From Conus ventricosus (Eukaryota > Mollusca > Gastropoda > Neogastropoda > Conidae), in the NCBI GenBank assembly GCA_018398815.1, contig CM031604.1, positions 55,217,179-55,281,178 of the forward strand: a stretch of 64,000 nucleotides of DNA, given 5' to 3'. The notes beneath the pieces were generated by a model that was not told where the DNA came from, did not search any database, and saw nothing but the letters and a program-made list of their open reading frames with translations. The translations under genes were made by a program, and so were the position numbers. Position 1 is the first letter of the stretch. Each line of letters begins with the position of its first letter. Shown here piece by piece: positions 11,293-23,149 of this stretch.

Positions 11293-11522
11293 ATGAGCAC
11301 CGAAAAAAACTGTTGCTAACCTTGTATACCATTCTGCTGTTATTGGAGGCCTAAGTGTAGGATACTCAATGCTTGGTAAAGCTTGTTAAGAATTAAACCA
11401 GCAGATCTTGGCAAACTAGACTTTGAGGATTCAGCAAAGTAATTGCTATCATTGCAGCTTCGTTTGCCACGAAAGATTTTCTAGTTAAGCAAGGAATAAT
11501 TCCGGACAATATAAATATGTAA
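11293..11522 (+). pseudogene. Small hydrophobic Polinton protein, copy 1
   Basis: Corresponds base for base to the intact 76-residue gene at 30079-30309. It begins ATGAGCACCGAAAAA but has an extra A and lost bases that shift the frame. It is divergent to the preceding gene and leads a plus-strand run that ends in integrase. Confidence 0.7.
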
Positions 11523-11542
11523 GAAAAAAATACATTATAAAA

Positions 11543-11947
11543 ATGGCTTCACTCGTAATGATGATAGGCGGCGCTGTGGTAATGCGCTCGCTTTTAGTGG
11601 AAGTAATTACGCATTTAGTAAACTGCGAGATGAAGGCGAGAGAAAAAGACATAACAAAGCTGTGGAGCAACTAGCTGCAGCACAAGATCGCTATGAAAAG
11701 CAGAGAATTGAGCAGTAGATTTTATTAATAACACACTGAAAAAACAGGGACATGCAGCTTACACATTTTAAAGATGTTGATCAAGCAATAAAAGAATATT
11801 ATTTGTAACAGGCAAACCAATCGAGGACATTACCCCACCAAAATTTAGCGACTTTTATCATCCATCAGAAAAACAAAAGATGCAAGAAATCGCGTTTATT
11901 GCCTTTGGTATGACCGTCGTGTATTTTGTTGCGCATAATATTGGCTG
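11543..11947 (+). pseudogene. Polinton membrane/coil protein, copy 1
   Basis: Frameshifted counterpart of the intact 135-residue gene at 30331-30738. It opens with ATGGCTTCACTCGTAATG and ends TGA at 11945-11947, nine bases before the integrase start. At least three single-base differences relative to copy 2 break it, for example gctgtggtaatg against gctgtggtgaatg. Confidence 0.7.
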
Positions 11948-11955
11948 AATAAAAA

Positions 11956-12899
11956 ATGAACAAAATCTATTATTCGCCAAAAGGATATTGGAAGGGGATC
12001 ACAGCAATCAAAAAGCTAAGCGAAGCAGCTGGAGTCAGTGAACAAACAGCAAAAGAATGGTTATCTAAACAAGCGATTTGGCAAATTTATTTACCTGCGC
12101 CTAGGCGAATACAGAGACCACACTTTGTGAACACAATACCGAACGACACCATCAAATGGACCTTTATATTTACCTCTGATAGGATTAGACGAAAAAGATT
12201 TAAGTACGCACTCACAGTCATTGACATGGCTTCAGATACAAAGATGCAGAACCATTAACACAAAAGAGTGCTTCTGCTGTTACTGTTGCCATACAGCTGA
12301 TATACCAGCGAGGCCCGCTAACTTACCCTCGCATGATTCAAGTTGATGATGGGAAAGAATTTAAAGGCCAGTGAATCAATTATTGTTAAAACACAGAGTT
12401 ACTATTAGAAGAGGCATTCCGGGAGTTCACAGATCACAGGCTTTAGTTGAAAACTTTAACAAACAGTTAGCCGAAAGACTTTTTTCCTACAGTATCACAG
12501 AGAGCTTATTGACAATTCTCGCAACACAGAATGGGTTAGAAGACTGCCCTCAGTTTTGCGCGCAATGAATAATGAAGAATTTAAAGGGCTAAAGCCAGTA
12601 CAAGCAATCAAAGAAAAAACATAAATGTTGCTGAAGGAGAGTCTTCATCCAGCAAACTATTACCATTTGGATTGAAAGTAAGGTACCTTTATTTACCGGG
12701 GGAAGCAGAAGGGGACACTCGCATCAGGGCAACCGATCCAATTTGGAGTGTTGACCCGTACGAAATAAAAAGAATTGTAAAAATGAATCCGCCCGTGTAT
12801 TATTTACGAGAAACTGACACAAAAAAACAACCAGCCTCAAAGATCTTTGTGAAAGAAGAACTGCAGATAATTCCGCCAGACACAGTTCCGCTTAATTAA
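11956..12899 (+). pseudogene. Polinton integrase, copy 1 (frameshifted)
   Basis: Counterpart of the intact integrase at 30746-31696. The N-terminal 100 residues are open (11956-12258), with MNKIYYSPKGYWKG and the helix-turn-helix-like VSEQTAKEWLSKQA. The catalytic core then breaks into several frames, and the last 75 residues are open again (12672-12899). Its TAA (12897-12899) lies one base from the convergent polymerase stop (12901-12903). Non-functional as read. Confidence 0.9.
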
Positions 12900-12900
12900 T

Positions 12901-15900
12901 TTACGGTTCTCCAGTGCCCATTGCATATGAAAACTCTGGATTAACAAACACCCGTTTTGTGTTTGTTCTATCTAATGACTTCTTTGTTACAACTGTTGTG
13001 TTGATCTCATGTAGATTAGATCGCAGTTTTACGTTGTCATGATGAAAAGTCTTATTGCCAAACAATGCTTCTTGTAGTTGTCATGTGATATGTTTGACTG
13101 CACAACGCTGCGAGATATTCCTTTGCTTTCTTAATGATTTTCTCCTGGCTCGAAATACTGTACATTTTCGATCTTAACCCCACATACTCCTTGATCACCT
13201 TTCCAGATAATTCATCCTTATCTTTCCTAAAACCTTCTTATTAGTAATTGAATGCAAAGGCGAATCTTTAGGTAATCAGATGTGTCGTACCATCCTGCAT
13301 GCCCTTTAGCCACTTCGGTTTCCATGTCTTTATAGATGTCTTCAGTAGGGATATCTATAACAAAACTATCTGTATCTGTGTAAAGTACTCTGGACTCAGG
13401 ATACGAGGGCTTAAAGTAGTCATAAAGAAACTCTAACATCAAAAGCTTTGATAATTCTAAAACAGTAAACCCAATAAATACAGGTTTGTCCAATTTGACT
13501 TTCTTTTTCTTCATCATTATGCCAAAAAGCTGATCATGAATCTTCTAAAGTCCTGATAATTAGTTTTGAAGTCAGCTTAATTGCTTCATTCTCTCTGGTG
13601 ACCAATCTAACATCTTTACGCTTGTGCGGATTCTCCATAGTCTTTCCAAAACAGCTGTTGTTCATCAACTTGAAAAAGTCTTTTTCTGAAGCATCTGTGG
13701 ATTTGGTTCTGAGATCAGTGTTCTTCATGATGTATGGTTTCATGAACTGTTCTTGATCGAAAGCAATTATGCGATGAACAGCTGTTAACTTCAAACCATG
13801 TCTTAAATAAAATTGTAGAAGTCTGTAATGACAGACATAATTTTTTTTGCCGCGAAGATTAGGCACAAGTTTAGGTGGCTCTCTTGGATCCATCTTTAGA
13901 CTTTCTGCTGCTAATGGATAGTCATTATGCAGGTCATGGAGTTCATGAGGATATTCTAAGTCAACTTCTAGAATGAAGCCACGCTGCTGATCAGGCGTTA
14001 AACTGTTCAACCACTTTAATGCCTTTTGAATATTATTCGTACCTGTGTACATCTATGAAGTTACGTAATGGAAGTGATTGCGCCATAGCCAACCATACAG
14101 ATTGTTTGCATCTAAATACATGAGATAGTTAGACCTTTTACTCGGATCATAGTCGTCCAAGTATTTGTTGTTTGCTTTACAGTAATGATGCGACGCCATA
14201 CTAATTCCTCCACGCAATCCGTTTTCAATCATCTGAACATTGGTAAATCTGACAATAAATCAATCTGTACTCCAGTAAACTTTAAGAAAGCGTCCAGCTC
14301 ATCCCGGGCGCAGAAATATAATGCGCAGGATCCAAACTGTAATGTTTCATGCAGGTCTTCTATAATTTTCAAAGACGTCCGCCAACAAACATACATCTGC
14401 CATTAAATAGGAGTCATGATAGTCTCCCATCGTTTTACAATCTAACTTTTGCCAAGCATCTTGAGCATGCTGGTAATCGGTGTCGCTGATGTCCTTTCCT
14501 CTAAGACTAGAAAAGAACGCGCCTTTAGGTGGAAGTGTATCTTCATCAAACCTTTCCCAACTGTTCATGTACTCATAAGGGTAAACGCCTTTCTAAAAGA
14601 GTTGAGTCAAATATTCTTCCGTTATTGGGCAGGACTTTAAGGACATAGCCAGTGCCTCTAATGAGCCCATCATGTGTTGCATAGAGTCGTAGAAAGACAT
14701 GTTATTTAAAGTGAAACACATGTACTTTTCTGATGACTGTGCAATGCATGCTACCCTGAAGCGCTGGTTACTGCTTGCATTATAAGGTGAGAGTCATAAC
14801 CTCGCAAGTTGTGAAAGAATACAGGCAGCTTCCATGTCTTTGGATCAAACTTTAGTTGAAGATTGCATTTGTTATGCGCCGCTCCTCTGAACTTTCCGCT
14901 AATGTGATCATGGTCTCTTACTGTGGGGTTTACACTCTTGGGCGTTAGCTCTAAACCGCAAATCCAACAATGCGTGGCTGAGTCATACTGTTGTTGGTCT
15001 TCAGGCGCCATTATGATTTCAGATAAGTTTTAGATTATTAGAAACAGGCGTTACGCACTTGCTGCATGCGTTTTAAGAATGTTTCTGCAGCATCTGGTCC
15101 TCATATAAATTCTGGCTCTGAATAAACGCCATCCGACCTAACAATGATGAAGGCAAATGAACAAATCTGATGATTACTCATTAAGACTGTTTTTCGAAGT
15201 TTTGTGTGTGCTGGCCCTTCATAAGGAACAATAAGCGACTCGAAGTCTGCGTAAACTACGTATGGACTTGTTTGCAGCCGTTTCCAGTTTCTTAAAACTA
15301 ACTTTAGATCCTGGCGGGGGCGTAGTTAGTTCTGTCTTACAGTCTACAGAACTTTTACAATGTTTATATGTTCACTCGCGGCTTGAACAGATGGCATTCT
15401 TGTTAAACATTTTCTACAGAATTCTTGTTTGCCATGATCTTTGAAGTATGCTGCATTAGTCTACTCATTGTTCGTATCAATGTGTTGGGTAATGGGCAGC
15501 CCTGCTGGCGAAACATTAGGAGTAAGTCCACATGACTTTTGGCTGGTTCGCTATTGTTGGACTGTTCTTGGACACTTTAATTGGCACAAATTTGTTTCCT
15601 CATCCCATGTGTATACATTAACAGTTATTGGGTTGTTTTGTTCTTCAAACTGATTCAATTTGGTCTACACTAACAGGAAAGGATATTCCATTGAAGTTAG
15701 ATCTTGGCGTATTGCCGATAGTTAGTACTCTCTCTGCGTGTTCGCGGACATGATGCAGCTTGCAAGAACGCACCACATGAAACATTTGTTGTCTGAATTT
15801 TTTATGTTTAAAACTGCTCTCTTTAAAACCAACTCCCGGGGGTAGCGGAATGTAAGCCTTGCTACAATCGGTGCATACTTAGCCTGTTTAATCTAATCTC

Positions 15901-16274
15901 TAAGACTTCGCCCTCTGACCAACCAGAGCCTCTCATTTTAGCTTCTTCAGCGGCAGCGTCAAACTGTGTAAGCAGTTCGTCTGCCCAACCGGTGTTAAGT
16001 CATTATGAGAAAGAATAGTCTGCTGTTTAGTTGAGACCCAGACTTCTAGATTTTCTTCATTTATTGTTACATAGTCGATTAAAACAGCTAACATTACTTT
16101 AACTGGCGGGTCTATTGTTAGTTTGCTGAAACTTGAGAAATAGCATGAACAACACTTGCCTGTACGTTTGTTGGGTCATGATTCTAAATCAATATCATTC
16201 AGTGCTCTTGATAAACGCTCTCTCTCGAGCATTCCTTCAAAAAATTCGTCTTGTCCTTCATATATCTTAGCCAT
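12901..16274 (-). pseudogene. Polinton protein-primed DNA polymerase B, copy 1
   Basis: Minus-strand fragments in several frames give the family B polymerase in order. An N-terminal region starts at MAKIYEGQDEFFEG (ATG at 16272-16274). Then come Exo I ADFES (about 15240), a Cys-His nuclease-like knuckle with CWICGLEL and HDHISGKFRG (14870-15000), Exo II FHNLRGYDSH (about 14800), Exo III YLMADVCLLADVFE (about 14390), motif A YLDANNLYGW (about 14100), motif B NNSCFGKTMEN (about 13650) and motif C YTDTDSF (about 13375). The span of 3.37 kb fits the usual length of roughly 1,000-1,300 residues. The enzyme would replicate the element from protein-capped ends. At least half a dozen frame changes make it inactive as read. 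Confidence 0.85.
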
Positions 16275-16403
16275 GCTGTCTTTCTTTTCTAAGCCAACAT
16301 ATTTATTTAAATTAAAAAAAAATACAACGGCTTATCAGAATCAATATCGACGGTCTTTTGCGCTTGGACTCATAAACTAAAGTTATAACACCTTTTGGTG
16401 TTG

Positions 16404-17025
16404 TTAATGTGAGCTGTTTAGAACAGAGTTTAATGTCTCGTTTACTTTTTTTAAGCATTCCTTTTTTATCTGCTCGGGGTCTGGCTGTTGAGAAAAACTT
16501 GTCCTCGCCTTTCTTTGAAGATCAAACTTTTGTCTTTTGTAGTCATCAAAATCGGCCTGTAAACGATTAAATTCTTCATCCGTGATGTTTGAGTCAGCTA
16601 GCGCTTTATTTATTGTCAGTTTAAACGAGCTAAGTTTAGCTGTTATTAGTTGAACCATAGCTGTGTGCTTTTGGAGTTTAGTTTTTTAATTTTTTGCCAG
16701 CCGCACTTACAGCTAATGAACACAGACGAGAGCTAAAGACAAACCTCCTAGAGGTAAGCTGCGGGTGCGCTATGCCCGTTGCTAAGAGACCAACACTCGT
16801 TCCTGCTGATAGAGCACTTATAGTTGATGCTCAGTATTAACATATGTAACAGCATTAAAGGCAGCAGAATACCTTCGTTTGGTTTTGCTGTATTTTGAAA
16901 GGTCTTGCTCTAGTACTTGCTGCATTTGTGTAATGTTGGTTAATCTGAAGGTTTTTATATTGGGCTTTCTACTATTCTTCTTTTGGCGGCGCTGTAGGCA
17001 CATTTGGATAAACCTGAACGGACAT
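16404..17025 (-). pseudogene. Conserved Polinton membrane protein
   Basis: Starts MSVQVYPNVPTAPPKEE at an ATG at 17023-17025. It continues in other frames with a coil-like region (ITQMQQVLEQDLSKYSKTKR), a hydrophobic glycine-rich part, then an open 84-residue end containing SNITDEEFNRLQADFDDYKR (16404-16658). I recall this arrangement (PNVPTAPP start, membrane middle, ISDEEF-like tail) as a recurrent Polinton gene, so I join two apparent genes into one with frameshifts. Function unknown. A virion membrane or assembly role is conjecture. Confidence 0.65.
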
Positions 17026-17050
17026 GCTTTTTATAAAATGAAAAAATAAT

Positions 17051-18323
17051 TTAGTATACTACAGTTTCTAATCTGTTAGCTTCAATATTCAGCTGCGCAT
17101 CATATATTAAAAACAAATGTACACTAAGCGGTTTATCAGCTTCTTCTTCTTTATCAATTTGAATGTTTATTACGTCTCTCACAGTTCTCCCGCTTCCATG
17201 CAACTGATTATCCTCTGTTGACCTTAGGTCAATCCATAAACCGTATTTGTTGTTAAATAATCATCAAGCCTAACATTGTGAAGATGTAAATCTTTAGACA
17301 CAAGGTCAAATGTTGGATTTCTACACCTCCGCTCCAAACAGTTTTCTTATTTACATCAAAATGCTGATAAGGTTTAAGCCCGCTAGCATAGATTTGGTTA
17401 GGACTGCCCTCAATCGAACATTGTACTTTCGTTATTTTTGGATTAAAAAACTTTTCACTTCCTCTTTTGAATGGTTCTTCATCTTCACACAGCAATAAAA
17501 TACCTTTAAGCGATCTTGCTGAGACGCTAAAACTAAAATTCCATATAGCGTCTGCCTGCTTCTGGGATATGTTGTATGATGAATCACTCTTTCGTAATAT
17601 ATTGCTAATTTTGACTGATATTGTTGCTCAATCAGCCTTGCTAAATTAGGGTTGCTAACAACGTCAAACTCTAACGAGATGCCAGAAATGCTGTACTTTG
17701 CTTCGGTGTCTGATGATTTGATAACGCGTTTGTATTCATTAAAAGTTAGTTCATATGACAATCTGTCTTTTAATGCCCTTGAAGTATGGCGCATGCGCTT
17801 TTAACAACTCAAAATCTAGGGAATGGAAAAGCGATTACCATACGCATAACTTACAGCTAAAGCCTTTTTGCTGCTTTTAGCACCTGAGGCGAGTTCAGCG
17901 CCTATTCTAAGTTTTAGTGCTTCTTCATTGCCGATTCCTTGAAACGCAAGATTTCCCTTTCATTCCCGGTTAGCCATAGATCAGAATAGGTTAAAAATAT
18001 GTCTGCATTGTGTAAAGAAAATATTTCTTGCCCCTCAAGTTTTATAGAAATTTTCTTAACGATTGCCCGCCCCAGATTCTGTACAACTGTCCTGTTTGGG
18101 TCTGTTGTTGAATCGAGTACTATTTTGAAAGTAAGACGCGCAGAGCCTGGCACAATCACGTCATCCGCTCCTAGGTCTGGAAATTTGACAGTAAGAATTT
18201 GATCTGCATCAATAGTAGATGGATTATTTGGAACAGTAATAGTCCGCTTATTTCCCTTCACGCCAAAGGGCTCTTTCAGTTTCTATGCGGGTTAAGAATC
18301 AAGCCATATGTTTGCTGCGCCAT
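17051..18323 (-). pseudogene. Polinton major capsid protein (double jelly-roll), copy 1
   Basis: A start at MAQQTYGLILNPH (ATG 18321-18323), a long open piece (17914-18261) with VQNLGRAIVKKISIKLEG and HNADIFLTYSDLW, then pieces at 17432-17794 and 17253-17495, ending IEANRLETVVY at a TAA at 17051-17053. The LGRAIVKKI..L.G.EI and DIFLTYSDLW stretches match the N-terminal barrel of Polinton and adintovirus hexon-like capsid proteins. About 420 codons is near the family size. At least three frameshifts break it. It is transcribed away from the coiled-coil gene at 18362. Confidence 0.7.
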
Positions 18324-18361
18324 TTTTATGAAGCAAAATAAAAAGTTAATTATTTAAAAAC

Positions 18362-19593
18362 ATGGCAGGAATTGAAGATGAAGAAGATTATGATGTTTTT
18401 GATCGTGGAGGACGACATGAGTGATTTCCCCTTGGGAGCGGCATCGCTCAGGGCTCTCATTGCATGATGAATTAGCAGAAATCGGGAGTACATTACCAAC
18501 AAGTCGGTATAAATTAACAGAAAGTAAGGTCAGATCATTATACCAAAGTTTAGGCCAAGAACCTCCCGAATTTATAGACCTAATGATTTGAAGTAAAGAT
18601 GACCATTTGTTTGTGAGGAGCGACCAAGGACAACTTGTTCAGCTTACAACTAAAAAGACCCATCAAGTTTTTAGCCGTGGGTTCAATTAGAAATAGACTC
18701 AGTGTGAAAGATCAAAATCGCCTTGGCCTTGTTAGGCCAAATAAGGGCGGAGGCAGTTTCTAAACTTCAAACACACTGCAAGAACTCCCAACAGATAACC
18801 AAATGCAAAACATGGAACTTAAAGAATTAAATCAATCAGCAGGTGAATTAATAAATGTAATAGAAGCAGAATCCAGTTTTCAGAAGAAACAGCGTTAAAG
18901 ACTATACACGACTCACCGCTACCCATGCGAGAATTATTAGCCCTTGATCGTACTTTAAAAACCATCAAAGGCGAATTAACAAAACAATTTAGCAAAACTA
19001 GGTGAACTAGATGAGCATATAAAAAGAGAAAAAGAAAAACTCGTTGAGGCTGATGACCGCATCGTAGGGCCTGATATTAAAGAAAGAATAACCCAAAGAC
19101 TAAAAGATCTTGAACAAGAAAGGATCAGCAAGACTAGAAGTGCTAACTACTAACCGAGACCAATTACGAACTCAAGTGAATAGAATAAGAGAAACTATCC
19201 GAAAAAATTTTATATGAAGACACAACGCTAGCAGAACGAATAAAAACGCTGTTTAAAGAGCAAGGCGTCACATTAGCAAGCGTTATAACTGCCTTAGGAT
19301 TGCAATAAGTACACTGGTAATGGCTATTACAGGCGGCGGTGGTCAAAGTTCATTACCTCCGCCGCCATCGCCTCCCCTGATAAATCATGGGTAAAAAAAC
19401 AGCTTGATCATCTTGCGAGTTTATTAAAAAATTAGCCAGTAAAGCTATAGACTCTTTACCGGGTTATATTAGGAGGTATTGTTAGCTGGCTTTTGTCTAC
19501 TGCAAGCAAAGTAGTTGGCTTTATGGCCGAGCACTTATGGACATTAGTTCTCTAATAGTTGGGTTAATTTTTAGTAAGATAAAGACCAAGTAA
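18362..19593 (+). pseudogene. Polinton coiled-coil protein with hydrophobic C-terminus
   Basis: Begins MAGIEDEEDYDVFDRGGRHE. Open pieces in different frames give EFIDLMI, then a charged coiled coil (ELDEHIKREKEKLVEADDRI, ITQRLKDLEQERISKTRS), then GNGYYRRR-region Gly/Pro, and a tail with VKKQLDHLASLLKN, GGIVSWLLSTASKVVGFMAEH. Its TAA at 19591-19593 overlaps the convergent gene's stop by about 30 bp. The tail SWLLSTA.KVVGFMAEHLW is one I associate with Polinton genes across animals. Function unassigned, possibly a minor virion protein. Confidence 0.6.
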
Positions 19594-20770
19594 TCCTAGG
19601 CCTGTTAATCCAAGAACAAGCGCTGTCTTTTCATATTCATGGTCATCGCGAACAGAGTCCGCGAGCTTTGCTGAGTCTTCAATGACTTTGGGGTTTGGAC
19701 TTCGGGGATTGGATAACTTAATCTTGGGCGTTCTTTTACTGCTTGCAATATTACTGGCTCAGAATTTATGTCGTTTTTCCCAACCTTCTGTTCATTGCCT
19801 GCTATAAGAATTTCATTATTATAGTTTATTATTGTTCCTATCTGGAGCCTAAGGTCAGAAGGTAGCATGTATAAACCAGTGCCAACAGCAAAGTCTACTT
19901 TCGATCTTGCGTATTGGTAAAACATTTTGGTACCTTTTAATACTTGAAGGCAAATCAACTGTAGAATTAATGGCATCCTCTAAATTTGCTAAGTATTGTT
20001 TTTGTGCATCAAAGCCAGTAGAAGATCAGTTATGCTCGATCTTGCCTGTGCTTGTGAACCTAGCAAACACCAAACGTAAGTACGAATAGAGTCGTTTATT
20101 CGTTCTATTCCCGCTCTAGTTAGGCCCTTAGAAGTGTCTAAGATAATGTTGTCCATGCTGTTTTATGCTCTTGCTCTATGGACCCTAGGCGAACAGCTGT
20201 GCCTGAAGAGAAAGATGTGTAAGGAGGATTCCAGGCATAGTTATACTTTCTGTGCACGCCCAAAAATATAGGGGTGCCTAGACCATGATTAAGGTCCAAC
20301 TTTTGTCTAAAGTCTGTCTTGATGTTAATATTGAATTCGTTACAGATCCTTTCAAAAGCCTTCATGTCTATTCGGTTGCTGAATGGATTAAACGGTTTTG
20401 TCATTTGGTAATGGTGCTTGCAGTTCAGTCAAATACGTCTGAAGGTGTAATAGAAATGAAATCTGTACACTGACCTAACCAAGGATTAGGATGATTTAAG
20501 TGATCAGCATACGACACTCCACACCCAGTTGATGCACAAAACACAGCAAAGTTTAACTGGTTTGATAAAACTGCATCGGATGACTGAACACACTTTCGGA
20601 TGTAGTCTTTTTTAATAGGGGGGTTAAGATATCTGCTTAATGGCGTACTCACCTTTACTTGAAAGGTGTCAGTCTGGGTCACAGAAATGTCGAGGGTGTC
20701 AGTTGTTATATTTTTAAGATTGTAGTGTGGCCAACAGATATTTTGCATCAGTATATTTGAATGCACTCAT
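19564..20770 (-). pseudogene. Conserved large Polinton protein of unknown function
   Basis: Starts MSAFKYTDAKYLLATLQ (ATG 20768-20770) and runs through open segments with DIRKCVQSSDAVLSNQ-like text (KKDYIRKCVQSSDAVLSN), FNPFSNRIDMKAFERICNEF and ARSKVDFAVGTGLYMLPSDL. It ends in a short membrane-like helix (ALVLGLTGLGLLGLYLTKN). About 400 codons with several frameshifts. Similar sequences accompany animal Polintons. I know of no proven function. Confidence 0.65.
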
Positions 20771-20789
20771 TTTTAATTTGTTTTAAAAA

Positions 20790-21479
20790 ATGTTTGTAAC
20801 AATAACAACTCAAGACCGCCCTTCGTTTTTAGAACATGCTATTGATAACAATTGCGGGGCCAAAACGGTCGCGCTCCATGAAATATTTTACAAAGTCGTA
20901 TGGTTTAATATAACTAAAGCAAGGGGAATAATAAGATTACAAAATATGAAAGGAGAAAACGACGTTAAACAGTTACAATACCTGATGGTTATTACGGGTT
21001 TTGCTCACTAAAAGAAGCAATGAGTAACTTAGACATTACTCTTAAACTTAACAATGCAAATCTAAAAACAATATTAACATTCAAACCTGAAGAAGCAAAA
21101 TACGATTTGATAGAGAGCTAGCTAAAATGCTAGGCTTTACAACTAGCAATCTACCCACTCATAGTTTTAGTGTTTCGCCAGATGAAACTACGTTTGAGGG
21201 GAAAGTCCGCTCAATCTTGCATTACATTCATTACTCTATGTTCATTTGGACGAGCTAAGCACTGATTGAAAACTTATATGATGGAAGGCCCTCAACTGTT
21301 TTAAGAGCTCTTCCGTCAGGGAAAGCTGCATATTGCGATTATGAAATTATACAATTCCCTAATTTACAGTTTAAAAGATTAGTTTGTGGAGGGTCGGATC
21401 ATTTAATATAAAAATCAAAGACAAAACAGGGAAAGTCGTGAAATGTGATAACCTGCACATTGTTTTGGAAATAAAATAA
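20790..21479 (+). pseudogene. Candidate Polinton penton-like minor capsid protein
   Basis: The first 73 residues are open (MFVTITTQDRPSFLEHAIDN). Other frames carry IPDGYYGFCSLKEAM, LIESLAKMLGFT and PSTVLRALPSGKAAY, and it ends VLEIK before the TAA at 21477-21479. Polinton penton proteins typically contain an IP.GYY segment, then a LG(F) segment, and end in a hydrophobic VVLEI-like strand. The match is by pattern only. It lies head to head with the gene at 19564-20770. Confidence 0.5.
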
Positions 21480-21496
21480 TACGCTACTAAAAAATA

Positions 21497-22339
21497 ATGT
21501 CGCGTGGGCCAGAAGAACCAGGAGTTACATTAGCGCCTGTGAGGTGTATACTTTAGAATTAAAAGACCTTGCAGACGTTGCGGACTTTGAACAAAATGGT
21601 GAGATAGGCGCTTTGTATGGTTTTGAGTACTAAAGATGGTGATTATAACGCAAAGAGGTTGGCGACAGCAAAAAGTTTCCTAAACTAGAACAACTGCGCA
21701 ATCTAGAGCAAATAATGTGGCCAGTTGAATATAAAATAGTTCGAAAACCTGACCTCAAATGGCACTTGGAACCATATTTAGAATGGGAAATAAAATTGAA
21801 TTCAAAGCCCATTTACAAATTTTAGCCGTCAAAAAAGTTTCAGAAAAGCATTCAACTCTGGCCCTTTACATGTAAGTCTTATGCCGGACGACAATAGTCG
21901 GAAAGAGATTGAAATAACGCCGTATGGGAAAAAACAGTACATCCTCACAGAGAGAACGTTTTAAAAGATGCTTCTACAAAATTACAGATCATTCCGCAAA
22001 TGAAATTAGGAGACACGTTCACAATAATATTTGAAATTTCTGTCTTAAAAGATAAGGAGAGGGATGGGGTTGTGGGCGTTAGTGACGTCCTTTTTAAAGG
22101 AATTCTAATTAGCTGGCAAAACTAGACGTTGACAGTCTTAAAGTTACTGTTGTCATTCTTCACAATTTGGGGAGGATATTAAGGTCATAACACAGCAACA
22201 AAAATCAATATTAGTCTAAATAGAAACAATCTTACAGCACTGAATTGGATTAATCTTACACACTTAGGCTTATAGGATTTATTATACTGAACAAGTTTTA
22301 ACAGAGGGTATGATAAAAACAATAACCGGATTAGATTAA
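21497..22339 (+). pseudogene. Polinton structural-type protein of unknown function
   Basis: Begins MSRGPEEPGVTLAPV. Later frames hold GPLHVSLMPDDNSRKEIEIT and QQQKSILV, ending ITGLD at a TAA at 22337-22339. It is spaced 18 bp after the penton-like gene and 17 bp before the ATPase, so it probably belongs to the same late-type gene run. The fold is not recognised. Many frameshifts. Confidence 0.5.
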
Positions 22340-22356
22340 GTTCTGTTAATAAAACT

Positions 22357-22967
22357 ATGGAGCAGTTAAACTTTATGACAAAAACCCCTCATTGTCATTG
22401 ATTTGTGGGCAGACTGGTTGTGGAAAAACAATATTTATCCTAGACCTATTACAAACAGTTTATCGTTATAATTTTAACTATATTGTGGTTTTCTGTCCAA
22501 CACTTAAATGGAACAAAGCATATCATAATAGAAGGTTTATATGGACAGATGATGACATATATTTAGTTGATCTAGCAATAAACTGAGTGAGTGTTTAGAA
22601 CAGTTTTATAGACTGTTTGAAGGAACGCAGACACTATTTATTATAGATGACTGTTTCGGCAGAAAGAGACATTGTTAAAAGAGAAACGCTTTGTCAAAAC
22701 TAGCTTTCAGTGGAAGACAGCTGGGATAAGTGTGTGGATTTTATGTCAAAAATATAACTCAGTTTTAAAAAGACTTTTAGAGAACAGTTAAAGACTGTAG
22801 TTCTATTTCACATGAAAGACAGAGACTCATTTGAAGAATGTTTTGCGCGAAAATGATGTTATTGAAATGACCAGGAAAAACACAGGATTAAGCAAAAATT
22901 AAAATCTGAAAAGTTTAGTAAATTAGTATTGAAAACGGATAACCCTGCACAGTATGTTTGTTTGTAA
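22357..22967 (+). pseudogene. Polinton genome-packaging ATPase (FtsK/HerA, A32-like)
   Basis: Begins MEQLNFMTKTPSLSLICGQTGCGKT, with a clear Walker A (GQTGCGKT), followed by the LLQTVYRYNFNYIVVFCPT strand. A Walker B region reads as TLFIIDD in a shifted frame (about 22635). A sensor-like KLAFSGRQ follows and the end is KLVLKTDNPAQYVCL. Such ATPases pump DNA into the capsid. The TAA at 22965-22967 lies inside the left arm of an inverted repeat that brackets the downstream LINE. Frameshifts after residue 64 inactivate it as read. Confidence 0.85.
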
Positions 22968-23005
22968 ATAATCGTTATTTTTTGGTTATTGAAGTCTTAC
23001 TTGTC

Positions 23006-23095
23006 AGAGAACAGGAAAACCTTTATTCTGGGCCACTTTCGCCCAAAACTGGTTGAGGGCGAAAGTGGCCCAGAATGAAGGTTTTCCTGTTCTCT
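23006..23095. repeat. Hairpin A, 39-bp arms and 12-bp loop
   Basis: Left arm 23006-23044, loop 23045-23056, right arm 23057-23095. The arms pair over 39 positions with one mismatch. Both ends begin agagaacaggaaaa read outward to inward. Confidence 0.9.
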
Positions 23096-23149
23096 GGGGC
23101 TTCCTTCTGAGGACTCTCTGCTGCCACGCTCTCCACGAGTTTCTTTCTA

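Larger units (their letters stand above)
9885..22967. mobile_element. Polinton/Maverick element, copy 1 (decayed)
   Basis: The block holds the hallmark Polinton set: retroviral-type integrase, protein-primed family B polymerase, double-jelly-roll capsid protein and an FtsK/HerA-type packaging ATPase. Several conserved small proteins accompany them on both strands. The left end carries subterminal tandem repeats built on ttaattaagt (9890-10035), shared with copy 2 at 28516. No matching right inverted terminus was found. Beyond the ATPase the element is interrupted by a LINE and may continue past 26752. Most genes carry single-base frameshifts relative to copy 2 or to the family. I found no adenain-type protease. 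Confidence 0.85.
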
